A stretch of DNA of 64,000 nt from Actinophytocola sp044466355 (GTDB lineage Bacteria > Actinomycetota > Actinomycetes > Mycobacteriales > Pseudonocardiaceae): the NCBI RefSeq assembly GCF_044466355.1, contig NZ_JBITMQ010000018.1, positions 1 through 64,000 of the forward strand, in the 5' to 3' direction. Position numbers and translations under genes: made by a program. Shown in pieces: positions 7,603-16,964 of the stretch. Every line of letters starts with the position of its first letter. Within the stretch, counting starts at the first letter, position 1. Under the pieces are notes generated by a model. That model made no database searches, had not been told where the DNA came from, and was given only the letters and a program-made list of their open reading frames with translations.

Positions 7603-8034
7603 ATGAACGCTGTCTTGACCACGCCGTCCACCATGGACTCGTTGATCGGCGCTTACCGGTCCCACGTCCTCGGCCGGAACCTGCCCGACCCCGTGTCGCT
7701 GAACCTCATGCCCTCCACGCGAGAGATCATGGTCCAGCCCCATGGTGGCCTCGACGTGGCATCCCGGCTCGGCAACATCCTCGTCTGGGCTTACACCCTG
7801 TCCGACCTGACCGCCTCCTGGTCACGCACACCCGAAGACCGCCTGCACGTCCGCGTGAACGGCCGAACCGCCGGCGGCACCGTCCTCACGATCTACGGCG
7901 GCGGACCCTTCGCCGAGTGCTGCGGCCTCGTCACCCTCGACCTCGACGAGCGCGAAGGTGTCTCCCTCGACGAGCTGTACACCCTCGTCGGCCTGCTCCG
8001 CGAGCACGGACAGCACGAGCGGGAGGTGGCCTAA
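7603..8034 (+). CDS. Conserved AICE protein of unknown function
   Basis: A 143-residue soluble protein. The ATG at 7603 follows GAAAGGA; an ORF reaching back to 7540 would overlap traB and lacks a ribosome site. The sequence has a mixed alpha/beta look (ISO: LHVRVNGRTAGGTVLTIYGG, LDEREGVSLDELYTLVGLL) with no recognised catalytic motif. Its TAA overlaps the ATG of the rep gene, so translation of the initiator is probably coupled to it. It may be an accessory to replication or transfer; no function is assigned. Confidence 0.65.
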   Translation: MNAVLTTPSTMDSLIGAYRSHVLGRNLPDPVSLNLMPSTREIMVQPHGGLDVASRLGNILVWAYTLSDLTASWSRTPEDRLHVRVNGRTAGGTVLTIYGGGPFAECCGLVTLDLDEREGVSLDELYTLVGLLREHGQHEREVA

Positions 8035-9629
8035 TGACCACAGGCACCCGCGCACAGCGGATGAAACAACCCCTCGCTGCCGACGTGATCATCGCGACGG
8101 CAGAGCAGCACGGCGTCTGTGTCCGGCCGTTCACGATGGAGGTCGGCGACCTGGACACCGGCGAACTCCGCTACGTCCCGGTCCCCTGCGGCTCAACCGT
8201 GGAATCCGTGTGCGGACCATGCGCGCGGAAGGCTCGGGCGCTGCGGATGGCCCAGTGCCGCGAGGGCTGGCACATGACCGAGGAACCCGACTTCACACCG
8301 GACAAGCCCAGCGACGACCACACGGCGCTCCTCGAGTTCCGTGCGGATCTGGTGGCGGCCTACCAGCAAGCCGCGGTGGCCGGTGCCGTGGAGGCCGACG
8401 AGCTGCACGACGAGATCCGCTCCGTGGACGAGGAACTTCGGCAACTGGGCATGCGCGGCCGTCTGCCCAACCCGGACGGTCCGGGCAAGCGGTCGCCGAA
8501 GCGCTCGACCAAGCGACGGCAGGACGCACCGGAGCTGCCTCGGCGACGAGTCGAGAAGCGCACTGTGGGCCGGGAGTACGCGGGCCGGTTCCGGCCGTCC
8601 ATGTTCGTCACGCTCACCCTCGACAGCTACGGCCGCGTCCGCGACGACGGCACCCCCGTCGACCCGACGAGCTACGACTACCGGCGGGCCGCTCGGGACG
8701 CGGTGCACTTCGCCGCGCTGGTGGATCGGTGGTGGCAGAACCTTCGCCGTGTCGTCGGTTGGGATGTTCAGTACTTCGCGACCGTCGAGCCGCAGAAGCG
8801 CTGCACACCGCACCTGCACGCCGCTGTGCGTGGGTCGGTGCCGCATGAGGTGCTGCGGCAGGTCACGGCAGCCACGTATCACCAGGTGTGGTGGCCGCAG
8901 CATGACGAGCTGGTCTACGACGGCAACCACCTGCCCGTGTGGGACGGCGAACAGTTCGTCGACCCGGACACCCGGCAGCCGCTCACGGCCTGGGCGGACG
9001 CCGTGGACGACCTGGACGAACCCGCGCACGTCGTCTCGTTCGGACGGCAGGTGCACTCCAAGGGCATCCTCGGCGGCTCGCAGGAAGCCGGACGGCACAT
9101 CGGCTACCTGACCAAGTACCTCACCAAGTCCACCGGTGAGGTCATCGAGGCCGCCACCGACCGTCAACGCCAGCATCACGACCGGCTGCACGACGAGCTG
9201 CGCGTCACCCCGTGCTCGCCGCGCTGCGCGGTCTGGCTGCTCTACGGCATCGAACCGCTAGGCACCAACTCGCGCACCCATCCCGGCCACTGCAAGGGGA
9301 GGGCGCATCGGCGGACCACGCTCGGCCTGCCTGGTCGGCGCGTGCTGGTGTCGCGGAAGTGGTCCGGGAAGACGCTCGCTGACCACCGGGCCGACAGGAA
9401 GGCGTTCGTCCTGGAGTCGCTGGCCGCGGTGGGCATCTCCAAGCCTGAGCCGGATCGGTCGCGGCTGGTGTGGCAGAAGGTGCAGCCCGGTGATCCCGGC
9501 CTTCCGCCACGCGACCACCTGCTCATGCACGCGATCGCCGAACGGATCAAGTGGAGAGCCGAATACGACAAGGCGCTACTAGCGGCGAGTCCACCCGATC
9601 TTTCGGCAACTCAACCGCAAGCGGCTTGA
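8034..9629 (+). CDS. repSA: RepSA-type replication initiator (HUH endonuclease)
   Basis: About 531 residues. Rolling-circle motifs are readable in order: a motif I-like MFVTLTLDSYG near residue 190, the metal-binding HUH motif in PHLHAAVRG near 259, and the catalytic-tyrosine region HIGYLTKYLTKS near 355-366. A CxxC pair (SVCGPCARKA) lies near residue 60. RepSA nicks the double-strand origin of pSAM2-type elements and starts rolling-circle replication of the excised form. The ATG overlaps the previous TAA and has GGGAGG 7 nt upstream. xis and int follow in the same direction. Confidence 0.85.
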   Translation: MTTGTRAQRMKQPLAADVIIATAEQHGVCVRPFTMEVGDLDTGELRYVPVPCGSTVESVCGPCARKARALRMAQCREGWHMTEEPDFTPDKPSDDHTALLEFRADLVAAYQQAAVAGAVEADELHDEIRSVDEELRQLGMRGRLPNPDGPGKRSPKRSTKRRQDAPELPRRRVEKRTVGREYAGRFRPSMFVTLTLDSYGRVRDDGTPVDPTSYDYRRAARDAVHFAALVDRWWQNLRRVVGWDVQYFATVEPQKRCTPHLHAAVRGSVPHEVLRQVTAATYHQVWWPQHDELVYDGNHLPVWDGEQFVDPDTRQPLTAWADAVDDLDEPAHVVSFGRQVHSKGILGGSQEAGRHIGYLTKYLTKSTGEVIEAATDRQRQHHDRLHDELRVTPCSPRCAVWLLYGIEPLGTNSRTHPGHCKGRAHRRTTLGLPGRRVLVSRKWSGKTLADHRADRKAFVLESLAAVGISKPEPDRSRLVWQKVQPGDPGLPPRDHLLMHAIAERIKWRAEYDKALLAASPPDLSATQPQAA

Positions 9630-9644
9630 ACGGGGGATCCGGGG

Positions 9645-9830
9645 ATGAGCAACGTAAGCAAGATTGATCCGCTGTGGACGGTCGATGAGGTGTCCGCCTA
9701 CCTCGGCGTGCCGGTCAAGACCCTCTACCAGTGGAAATGGCGTGGCGAAGGTCCGCCCGTACGCAAGATCGGCCGTCACCTGCGCTATGACCCGGTGGCT
9801 GTCCGCGCCTGGGCCACCGCTGCGGCCTGA
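9645..9830 (+). CDS. xis: Excisionase (Xis), MerR-type helix-turn-helix
   Basis: A 61-residue protein that is almost entirely one winged helix-turn-helix of the excisionase/MerR type: LWTVDEVSAYLGVPVKTLYQ, a short wing with WRGEGPP, then VRKIGRHLRYDPVAVRAW. Such proteins bend DNA at attL/attR and steer the integrase towards excision. It sits 15 bp after the rep stop, with a G-rich ribosome site, and 29 bp before int, the standard pSAM2 arrangement. Confidence 0.85.
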   Translation: MSNVSKIDPLWTVDEVSAYLGVPVKTLYQWKWRGEGPPVRKIGRHLRYDPVAVRAWATAAA

Positions 9831-9859
9831 ACTTTTCGGCAACCACAAAGGGGCTCGTC

Positions 9860-11092
9860 ATGGCACACATCCAAGACCGCTGGTACAGGCCGAAGAAGGA
9901 CCCGGAGACCGGCAAACCCGTGCTGAACGCACGTGGCAAGCAGGTGATGGAGAAGACCGAACTCCACGGCACCGGAGATCGATACCGCGTTCGGTACATC
10001 AACCCGGACGGCCTGGAAAGATCCAGGTCCTTCCCGGATCGGCAGAAGAAACAGGCCGAAGACTTCCTGATCGGCATCGAGAATGACAAGCGGGAAGGAC
10101 GCTATATCGACCCGAAGTCGGCTCGGGTGACGTTCCAGGTCCAGGCCGACAACTGGATCAAGGGGCAGTCCGACGACCCCGCTACGCGGGAGATTCTGCG
10201 TAGCCGACTGCGGAGTCAGATCCTTCCGCACCTCGGCGACCTCCCGATCGGAAAGATCACGCCGAGCACGATCCGGGATTGGCTCGGCGTGATCCAGGAC
10301 CAGGCCGACAACTATAAGGTGGTCCTGTTCAGCGTCGTCACCGGGGTCATGGACTCGGCGGTGGACGACAAGCTGATCCGCGACAACCCGTGCAAGGCCA
10401 AGACGATTCGTCGGCCAACGAGTCCGGCCGTCGAGGTCAAGGACATCTGGCCGGTGGACCGCGTCCAGGCCGTTCGGGATGGCATGGAAGAGCGGTGGCG
10501 GATCACGGTCGTGATCGGGGCCGGGCTCGGCCTGCGGCAGGGTGAGATCCTTGGCCTCTCGCCGGACGACATCGACGAGGAATCGATGCTGCTGCACGTC
10601 CGGCGACAGCTCCGCACGGTGGATCGGACGTTGGTGTTCGCTCTCCCGAAGGGCAACAAGACACGGACAGTGCCGCTGTCGCCCGGCGTGCTCGCCGAGA
10701 TCCGCGGGCACCTCGCCGACCACCCAGCGACGACCGTCACGGCCCCCTGGCGGAAACCGACCGGCGACCCGACGACCGTTCGACTCCTCGCGACCGGGGA
10801 AGACGGGCGGCTCTACTCCGGCGACCTATTCACCAAGACCATCTGGGAAGGAGCCTTCCGCACGGCCAAGCTCACCCGTGCGAAGCAGGTCGACGGCATG
10901 CACGCGCTACGGCACTTCTACGCGTCGACCCTGCTCGCGCAGGGCGTGTCGATCAAGGAGCTTGCGACCTACCTCGGGCACGCTGACCCCGGGTTCACCC
11001 TGCGCGTCTACACGCACCTGGTGCCGTCCAGTCACACACGGGCACGGCTGGCCGTCGACACGGTGTTCGGCGATGCACGTATGGTGGTCTGA
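9860..11092 (+). CDS. int: Tyrosine recombinase / AICE integrase
   Basis: A 410-residue phage-type integrase with an N-terminal arm-binding portion, a SAM-like core-binding domain (about 95-165) and a catalytic domain. Catalytic positions: Arg in LGLRQGEILGL near 225, the HxxR box in MHALRHFYAS near 348, LGHAD near 373, and the nucleophile Tyr in LRVYTHL near 384. It integrates and, with Xis, excises the element by site-specific recombination, usually at a tRNA gene. AAAGGGG precedes the ATG. The attachment site is expected beyond the 3' end of the gene but was not recognised. Confidence 0.9.
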   Translation: MAHIQDRWYRPKKDPETGKPVLNARGKQVMEKTELHGTGDRYRVRYINPDGLERSRSFPDRQKKQAEDFLIGIENDKREGRYIDPKSARVTFQVQADNWIKGQSDDPATREILRSRLRSQILPHLGDLPIGKITPSTIRDWLGVIQDQADNYKVVLFSVVTGVMDSAVDDKLIRDNPCKAKTIRRPTSPAVEVKDIWPVDRVQAVRDGMEERWRITVVIGAGLGLRQGEILGLSPDDIDEESMLLHVRRQLRTVDRTLVFALPKGNKTRTVPLSPGVLAEIRGHLADHPATTVTAPWRKPTGDPTTVRLLATGEDGRLYSGDLFTKTIWEGAFRTAKLTRAKQVDGMHALRHFYASTLLAQGVSIKELATYLGHADPGFTLRVYTHLVPSSHTRARLAVDTVFGDARMVV

Positions 11093-11130
11093 GTTCATGG
11101 CGGCATCGTGGCTGGCAGGAGAGTGCAAGA

Positions 11131-12636
11131 GTGCGGGAAAAATCGGACAGACACAAGGAAGCCGAGACCCAGAAGCATATCTCCACGCCTCGCACCGACG
11201 GCGGACACTTTATTTATGCCGACCGCGTCGTTCAAAACTACAACACAGTTCACGCCGAGATCAGATCCCTCGAAAACAGTATCGACGACTTAGTACTTTT
11301 GTCAGAAGTTTTTGGCGTAAATGTAGACGTTCCACGCAACTACACACCTCGCATAAATGTCGACGACGCATTGGTTACCGCGCTTAGCCGAAGAAAACAT
11401 GTCGTAATCCACGGAAGTAGCAAGCAGGGGAAAACCTGTCTGCGCAAGAAGTACCTTGGCGATGACGCGGGTCACGTAGCCCTAACCTGCTCAGCAAACT
11501 GGTCACTAAGCGACCTACACTTACAAATCTTAAAGGCAGCCGGATATCGCCAAGTGCGACAAGAGGTGATCACTTCAAATTCGAGTCAAAAGGCCACCGG
11601 CAAGGTCGGTGGCAAAATTCAACTACTTAAGACCTTAGAGATTACCGCCGAAGCAGCGGGCGAGGCTGGTCGCGCTCAACAGATCGAGCGAACCGTCGAA
11701 CATCTTACACTCGACCCTTCTGATGCCAACGATGTCATCGCCGCGCTGCGAGATGCACAGTTCGACAAGATTGTCGTACTTGAAGATTTTCACTATTTGC
11801 AGCCGTCGACTCAGCAAGACTTTTCGGTCGCACTTAAGGCCTACCACGACTCCGGTCAAATCCAAGTGGTGATCGTCGGCGTATGGCTAGATCGCAACAG
11901 GCTAATCCAATTCAATGGAGACCTCAGTGGACGTATCGAATCCATCAATGTTGATAACTGGACTCCTGAAAGCCTAGCTGAGGTTATCAAGACCGGTGCG
12001 GACATCATCGGCCTCGACTTCGATCCCTCTTTTTCTGATTCACTTATAAGGGAATCGCGGAACAGCGTCTGGATTGTTCAAGAAATTTGCTACAGCGCGT
12101 GCCAACGTTCCGGGGTAGTGAGCGACCAAGGCGGCGGACGCCCCACGGTTGGGAAAGGATTCGATGTCCAGGCCGCTGTAGCGGACATCGTTGATTCGAT
12201 GTCATCCCGATTTCTTCGAATGATTGCTCATGTAGCAGACAAAGGACGTTCGCAAACAGACATTCACAAGTGGATTATTGCCGCCATCCTAGTTAGTGAT
12301 GTAGATCAACTCTCTGCCGGTGTCCGTCGGTCAGAGTTGCGGGATTTTATCAATACTCATCGACCCGGAGCACAAGTTGACGAAGCCTCTCTGACGAGAG
12401 CACTGAACTCACTGACCCAGCGACAGCTAACCCACGGAGTCAGACCCATCGTATTGGACTACGACCACAGCTCAGGGACTATCAATATTGTTGACCGCTC
12501 ATTTCTACTTTGGCTGGTATTCAAGAAGCTGGATATGCGATCGATATTTGAAGAAGCACAACTTCCTGCGGAATTCATTCAAGAGGCATTAGTTCGTGCG
12601 CGCCAGACCGGAAGGCATAGTAGACCAACTTCCTGA
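11131..12636 (+). CDS. Orphan P-loop ATPase, AICE cargo, candidate defence protein
   Basis: A 501-residue protein with one ATPase core: Walker A GSSKQGKT near residue 94-102 and Walker B KIVVLEDFHYL near 213-223, the latter ending in ED-FH as in AAA/STAND ATPases. A helical region follows, with a winged-helix-like C-terminal half (VRRSELRDFINTHRPG; RSFLLWLVFKKL). There is no membrane segment or recognised effector domain. GTG 11131 has AGGAG 9 nt upstream. The gene is noticeably AT-richer than the genome and lies between int and the chromosomal fadE25 gene, so it is probably recently acquired cargo. Such single ATPases occur in defence islands, but no named system could be matched. Confidence 0.7.
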   Translation: MREKSDRHKEAETQKHISTPRTDGGHFIYADRVVQNYNTVHAEIRSLENSIDDLVLLSEVFGVNVDVPRNYTPRINVDDALVTALSRRKHVVIHGSSKQGKTCLRKKYLGDDAGHVALTCSANWSLSDLHLQILKAAGYRQVRQEVITSNSSQKATGKVGGKIQLLKTLEITAEAAGEAGRAQQIERTVEHLTLDPSDANDVIAALRDAQFDKIVVLEDFHYLQPSTQQDFSVALKAYHDSGQIQVVIVGVWLDRNRLIQFNGDLSGRIESINVDNWTPESLAEVIKTGADIIGLDFDPSFSDSLIRESRNSVWIVQEICYSACQRSGVVSDQGGGRPTVGKGFDVQAAVADIVDSMSSRFLRMIAHVADKGRSQTDIHKWIIAAILVSDVDQLSAGVRRSELRDFINTHRPGAQVDEASLTRALNSLTQRQLTHGVRPIVLDYDHSSGTINIVDRSFLLWLVFKKLDMRSIFEEAQLPAEFIQEALVRARQTGRHSRPTS

Positions 12637-12739
12637 TTGCACCCACGGGGTTGCCACAACGTCAGTCCAATGCCTAACGGCCTGGAGACGGCCTGATCAT
12701 GAACACATCTCGAGCCGCCATCCTGCCAAGATCGGTGAT

Positions 12740-13885
12740 CTAGCCCCTGAGCAGGGCGCGGGCCATCACCATGCGCTGGATCTGGTTCGTGCCCTCGTAG
12801 ATCTGGGTGATCTTGGCGTCGCGCATCATGCGTTCCACCGGGAAGTCCTTCGTGTAGCCGGCGCCGCCGAACAGCTGCACGGCGTCCGTCGTGACCTCCA
12901 TCGCGATGTCGGACGCGTACGTCTTCGCCGCCGAGGCCATGAAGCCCGCGCGCTTGTCGCCGCGCTCGGTGGCCGCCGCCGACGCGTACACCAGGTGCCG
13001 GGCCGCTTCGATCTTCATGCCCATGTCGGCCAGCATGAACTGGACGCCCTGGAAGTCGGCGATGCTCTGGCCGAACTGCTTGCGGTCCTTGACGTAGGTG
13101 ATGGACGCGTCGAGCGCGCCCTGTGCGATGCCCAGGGCCTGCGCACCGATCGTCGGCCTGGTGTGGTCCAGCGTCCGCAGCGCCGTCTTCAGCCCGGTGC
13201 CCGGCTCACCGATGATGCGGTCCTCGGGGATCTCGCAGTTCTCGAAGTAGATCTCGCGCGTCGGGCTGCCCTTGATGCCCAGCTTGCGCTCCTTCGGGCC
13301 CACGGAGAAGCCCGGGTCGTCCTTGTGCACGGCGAACGCGGAGATCCCGTTGGCCTTCTTCGGCGCGTCGGGGTCGGTCACGGCCATGACCGTGTACCAC
13401 GACGACTCGCCCGCGTTGGTAATCCAGCACTTCGTGCCGTTCAGCACCCACTTGCCGCCGTCGAGCACGGCACGGCAGCGCATCGACGCGGTGTCCGAGC
13501 CGGCCTCGCGCTCCGACAGCGCGTACGACGCCGACGCCTCACCCGACGCGATGGCGGGCAGCACCAGCTTCTTCACCGCCTCGCCGCCGGACAGGATGAT
13601 CGGCTGCGTGCCGAGCTTGTTGACCGCCGGGATCAGCGACGCCGACGCGTCGACCCGCGCGACCTCCTCGATCACGATGCACGCCGCGACCGCGTCCGCG
13701 CCCTGACCGTCGTACTCCTCGGGCACGTGCACCGCGTGGAAACCCGCCTTGACCAGCGCGTCCAGCGCCTCCGACGGGTACCGCTCCTGTTCGTCGACCT
13801 CAGCGGCGTGCGGCGCGATCTCCTTCTCCGCGAGCGCGCGCACAGCCTCCCGCAGCGCGTCGTGCTCCTCGCTCAGCTCGTACAC
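12740..13885 (-). CDS. fadE25: Acyl-CoA dehydrogenase (FadE25-like)
   Basis: A 381-residue flavin-dependent dehydrogenase of fatty acyl-CoA. Signatures are YALSEREAGSDTASM (FAD/substrate loop, about 135-150), WITNAG, RKQFGQ near 285, LFGGAGYTKDFP near 340, and the catalytic base Glu364 in QIYEGTNQIQ close to the C-terminus. Position and order (next to purE and purK) match M. tuberculosis fadE25. It lies downstream of purE with a 36-bp gap, so it may be the last gene of the purK-purE transcript. It is the first clearly chromosomal gene to the right of the AICE. Confidence 0.92.
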   Translation of the reverse strand: MYELSEEHDALREAVRALAEKEIAPHAAEVDEQERYPSEALDALVKAGFHAVHVPEEYDGQGADAVAACIVIEEVARVDASASLIPAVNKLGTQPIILSGGEAVKKLVLPAIASGEASASYALSEREAGSDTASMRCRAVLDGGKWVLNGTKCWITNAGESSWYTVMAVTDPDAPKKANGISAFAVHKDDPGFSVGPKERKLGIKGSPTREIYFENCEIPEDRIIGEPGTGLKTALRTLDHTRPTIGAQALGIAQGALDASITYVKDRKQFGQSIADFQGVQFMLADMGMKIEAARHLVYASAAATERGDKRAGFMASAAKTYASDIAMEVTTDAVQLFGGAGYTKDFPVERMMRDAKITQIYEGTNQIQRMVMARALLRG

Positions 13886-13921
13886 CGCACACCTCCTGAC
13901 GTGGAACCAACGGCCTCGATG

Positions 13922-14440
13922 TTAGCGCTCGTTAGCTTGGCTGGACGTGTCGAGCCCGTCACGCAAGCGTGCGTCCTTGTCCAGCACGAGTTGTTCTAGA
14001 TCGGCGGCGAACCGCGCCAGCCGGTCCCGCAGCTTCTCGTCGGCCACCGACAGCATGCGCACCGCCAGCAGACCGGCGTTGCGGGCACCGCCGACGGACA
14101 CCGTCGCGACCGGGATCCCGGCGGGCATCTGCACGATCGACAGCAGCGAGTCCATGCCGTCGAGGTACTTGAGCGGCACCGGCACACCGACCACCGGCAG
14201 GGTGGTCGCCGACGCCACCATGCCCGGCAGGTGGGCCGCCCCGCCCGCGCCCGCGATGATCACCTTCAGGCCGCGGTCGGCCGCGGTACGCGCGTAGTCG
14301 AGCATGCGCTGCGGCGTGCGGTGCGCGGACACCACGCTGACCTCGTAGGGCACCTCGAACTCGGTCAGCGCCTCTGCCGCGGCCTTCATGACCGGCCAGT
14401 CCGAGTCGCTCCCCATGATCACGCCAACGAGCGGCGCCAT
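13922..14440 (-). CDS. purE: N5-carboxyaminoimidazole ribonucleotide mutase PurE
   Basis: A 172-residue class I PurE that converts N5-CAIR to CAIR in purine synthesis. Seen: GSDSDWPVM near the start (residues 10-18), SAHRTP near 39, and the substrate loop GAGGAAHLPGM near 64-74. The usual length is 160-175. It begins 3 bp after the purK stop, forming the conserved purK-purE pair. Confidence 0.95.
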   Translation of the reverse strand: MAPLVGVIMGSDSDWPVMKAAAEALTEFEVPYEVSVVSAHRTPQRMLDYARTAADRGLKVIIAGAGGAAHLPGMVASATTLPVVGVPVPLKYLDGMDSLLSIVQMPAGIPVATVSVGGARNAGLLAVRMLSVADEKLRDRLARFAADLEQLVLDKDARLRDGLDTSSQANER

Positions 14441-14443
14441 ACG

Positions 14444-15646
14444 TCAACTCCCACCGTGAATGTCGTATCCGTCAAGCCATTCGGCGTGGGACAACCAGTG
14501 CGCGGCGAGCTTGGCCCGTTCCCGCACGTCGGCCATCGACGCCCCGAGCATCGTCACGTGGCCGATCTTGCGGCCGGGACGTTCCTGTTTGCCGTAGTAG
14601 TGCACGTGCGCGTCGCGGAACCGGGCGAGCAGGTGGTGCAGCCGCTCGTCGGGGCTCATCGCGGGCGCGTCCGGGGCGCCGAGCACGTTCGCCATGACCA
14701 CGGCGGGGGCCATGACGTCGGTCGCGCCCAGCGGGTAGTCGAGCACGGCGCGCAGGTGCTGCTCGAACTGCGAGGTCCGCGCGCCCTCGATGGTCCAGTG
14801 CCCGGAGTTGTGCGGGCGCATGGCCAGCTCGTTGACCAGCAGGCCGTCGGCGGTGTCGAACAGCTCGACCGCCAGCACGCCGACGACGCCCAGCTCGGAC
14901 GCGATCCGAAGCGCCAGGTCCTGCGCGACCTCGGTGTCCGCCTCGGACAGGTCCGGCGCGGGCGCGAGAACCTCGACGCAGATGCCGTTGGACTGCACGG
15001 TCTCGACGACCGGCCACACCCCGCCCTGCCCGAACGGCGACCGCACGACCAGCGCGGCCAGCTCACGGCGCATCGCGACCCGCTGCTCCACCAGCAGCGG
15101 GGTGCCCGCCTCGAGCAGCTTCGGCACCAGGTCACCGGCGCTGTGGGCGCCGTTCAGCATCCACACGCCGCGGCCGTCGTAGCCGCCGCGCGCGGCCTTC
15201 AGCACGCACGGCCAGCCGTGCTCGCCCGCGAACCGCTCGACGTCCTCGACGCTGGTGACCTCCGCGAACGGCGGGATCGGCAGGCCGAGGTCGCCGAGGC
15301 GGCGGCGCATGACGAGCTTGTCCTGCGCGTGCAGCAGGGCGTCCGGGCCGGGCCGGACGTGCACGCCCTGGTCGACCAGCGCCCGGAGATGCTCGCCGGG
15401 GACGTGTTCGTGGTCGAACGTGAGCACGTCGCAGCTCTTCGCGAAGGCGGCGAGCGCGTCGAGGTCGGTGTGCGAGCCGAGCGTGACGTTCGGCGACACC
15501 AGCGACGCGGGGTCGTCAGGTGACACGGCGAGCACGTGCAGGGATTGGCCGAGCGCGATCGCCGCCTGGTGGGTCATGCGCGCGAGCTGCCCACCACCCA
15601 CCATGCCGACGATCGGCAAGCCGGTACGAGTGTCCACGCAGGTCAA
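14444..15646 (-). CDS. purK: N5-carboxyaminoimidazole ribonucleotide synthase PurK
   Basis: A 400-residue ATP-grasp enzyme that makes N5-CAIR from AIR, bicarbonate and ATP. The N-terminal dinucleotide-like loop is VGMVGGGQLARM. The ATP-grasp core contains WPCVLKAARGGYDGRGV, a typical ATP-binding loop, and ELAMRPHNSGHWTIEG near residue 270. The 5' end is uncertain: TTG 15646 or GTG 15637 are both possible because the gene follows the GT87 stop by one base. It is paired with purE. Confidence 0.94.
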   Translation of the reverse strand: MTCVDTRTGLPIVGMVGGGQLARMTHQAAIALGQSLHVLAVSPDDPASLVSPNVTLGSHTDLDALAAFAKSCDVLTFDHEHVPGEHLRALVDQGVHVRPGPDALLHAQDKLVMRRRLGDLGLPIPPFAEVTSVEDVERFAGEHGWPCVLKAARGGYDGRGVWMLNGAHSAGDLVPKLLEAGTPLLVEQRVAMRRELAALVVRSPFGQGGVWPVVETVQSNGICVEVLAPAPDLSEADTEVAQDLALRIASELGVVGVLAVELFDTADGLLVNELAMRPHNSGHWTIEGARTSQFEQHLRAVLDYPLGATDVMAPAVVMANVLGAPDAPAMSPDERLHHLLARFRDAHVHYYGKQERPGRKIGHVTMLGASMADVRERAKLAAHWLSHAEWLDGYDIHGGS

Positions 15647-15647
15647 T

Positions 15648-16910
15648 CTATCCGCGCCGCCACCGGGCCAGCACCAGGACGCCCGCCACGAGCGGTACCA
15701 GCAGGTACGCGCTGCCCAGGATCACCTCGGGAGGAGTCCACTCCAGCTCGGGTTTCTCGCCCGCGGGGCGGTTCGGGTCGGACGTGCGCATGATGAGCAA
15801 CACACAGCTCGCGAACACGAGCACGATCGAGCCGACCCCGGAGAGCGCCCGCACCCGGGCCCAGCCGTGCGGCAGCGGCTCGGGCAGGCGGGACAGCAGG
15901 TAGACCAGCAGCGGCACGATCCACACCCAGTGGTGCGACCAGCTGACCGGGCTGAACAGCAGCCCGAAGAACGCGGTGACCAGCAGCGCGGGCAGTGGTT
16001 GACCGGCGCGGTGGAAGCGGCGGGCGATGACGAACGCGGGGATCGCGAGGACCGCGCCGATGGCGAAGGAGATCTCGTTCGACCACGGGGACAGGTCGGA
16101 GAGGCGCTGGACGAGCCCGTTGAGGCCCTGGTTGCCCGCCCAGAACGTCGGCCCGGTGCGTTCCGGGTCGGTGACGGTGAGGAACTTCAGGACGTCGTGC
16201 GGGATGATCGCGAAGATCAGCAGCTGGAGCAGCGCGAACGTGACGACCGCGCGGACGGCGTCCATACGGCGGCCGGTGAACCACAGGTGCGGCACGAAGA
16301 CCAGCGGCGTGAGCTTCACCGCGGCCGCGACACCGACGAGCACGCCGCCGAAGTGCCGGGAGCGGCCGAGGACGAGCACGTCGACGACCACGAGCGCCAT
16401 CAGGATCAGGTTGATCTGTCCGAGGAACAGCGTGCGCCAGACGGGCTCGAGTCCCAGCGCGAGCACGGTGACGACGACGGTCGTCTGCGCGGGCGCCATC
16501 CACGTGGGCCGGGTGGGCACGTTCTGGATGGCGACACGGACGACGGTCGCGAGCGCGAGCACGGACAGCGCGCCGAGCAACCCCCAGGACACCTGCGTCG
16601 GGAAGAGCGCGAGCGGCACGAACAGCAGGGTGCTGGTGGGCGGGTAGGTGAAGGGAAGCCGAGCCCAGGGCGGCTCGGCGGAGAGAAACATGTTGTCGTA
16701 GAGCGGTTCCCCGGTCAGCAGGGCAACAGCCCCCGACCGGTAGACAGCACTGTCCACCCCAAGCCGCCAGTCGATGACCCAGCTGACAACCCCAGCAGCC
16801 ACCACCACAGCAGGCACAGCAAAAAGCGCGACAACCAACCAAGGCCGCGCGAACAACCGCCGCACAGCCTCGAAAACCCACCCTCGACGCCCCAGAACAT
16901 CAACCGGCAC
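15648..16910 (-). CDS. GT87-family polyprenol-phosphate mannosyltransferase-like membrane protein
   Basis: A hydrophobic protein of about 405-420 residues with 10 or more predicted membrane helices. The family pattern of GT87 (DUF2029; alpha-1,2-mannosyltransferases such as PimE) is visible: a first helix followed by an extracytoplasmic loop DWRLGVDSAVYRSGAVALLTGEPLYD, then FTYPPTSTLLFVPLAL, GQINLILMALV, and SWSHHWVWIVPLL. It is probably involved in lipomannan/PIM or wall-glycan mannosylation. The start is unclear: GTG 16910 and GTG 16865 are the last reasonable candidates, since the upstream frame runs into palindromic repeats and is not coding. It sits immediately upstream of purK. Confidence 0.8.
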   Translation of the reverse strand: MPVDVLGRRGWVFEAVRRLFARPWLVVALFAVPAVVVAAGVVSWVIDWRLGVDSAVYRSGAVALLTGEPLYDNMFLSAEPPWARLPFTYPPTSTLLFVPLALFPTQVSWGLLGALSVLALATVVRVAIQNVPTRPTWMAPAQTTVVVTVLALGLEPVWRTLFLGQINLILMALVVVDVLVLGRSRHFGGVLVGVAAAVKLTPLVFVPHLWFTGRRMDAVRAVVTFALLQLLIFAIIPHDVLKFLTVTDPERTGPTFWAGNQGLNGLVQRLSDLSPWSNEISFAIGAVLAIPAFVIARRFHRAGQPLPALLVTAFFGLLFSPVSWSHHWVWIVPLLVYLLSRLPEPLPHGWARVRALSGVGSIVLVFASCVLLIMRTSDPNRPAGEKPELEWTPPEVILGSAYLLVPLVAGVLVLARWRRG

Positions 16911-16964
16911 CGCAAGAGCAAACCACGCCCCCACCCACCCCACCCCACACCCCCACAAGCCCCC

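Larger units (their letters stand above)
2118..11092. mobile_element. AICE backbone (actinomycete integrative and conjugative element)
   Basis: The block contains every module expected of a pSAM2-type AICE: a GntR (KorSA-like) repressor with palindromic operators, a Pra-like activator, small overlapping genes, an FtsK/TraB-type translocase, a RepSA-type HUH replication initiator, Xis and a tyrosine integrase in the order repSA-xis-int. The coordinates cover the recognisable backbone only. The element probably also includes the cargo genes at 175-1965 and 11131-12636. AICE attachment sites usually lie just beyond int and overlap a tRNA 3' end. No tRNA or tRNA-end repeat was found at 11093-11130 or 12637-12739, so the right border is undefined; the left border is outside the window. 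Confidence 0.85.

Noticed and set aside
11093..12739. tRNA or tRNA 3'-end att site next to the integrase
   Set aside because: I looked for a T-loop and 3' acceptor end on both strands at 11093-11130 and 12637-12739 and saw none; the att site remains unidentified.
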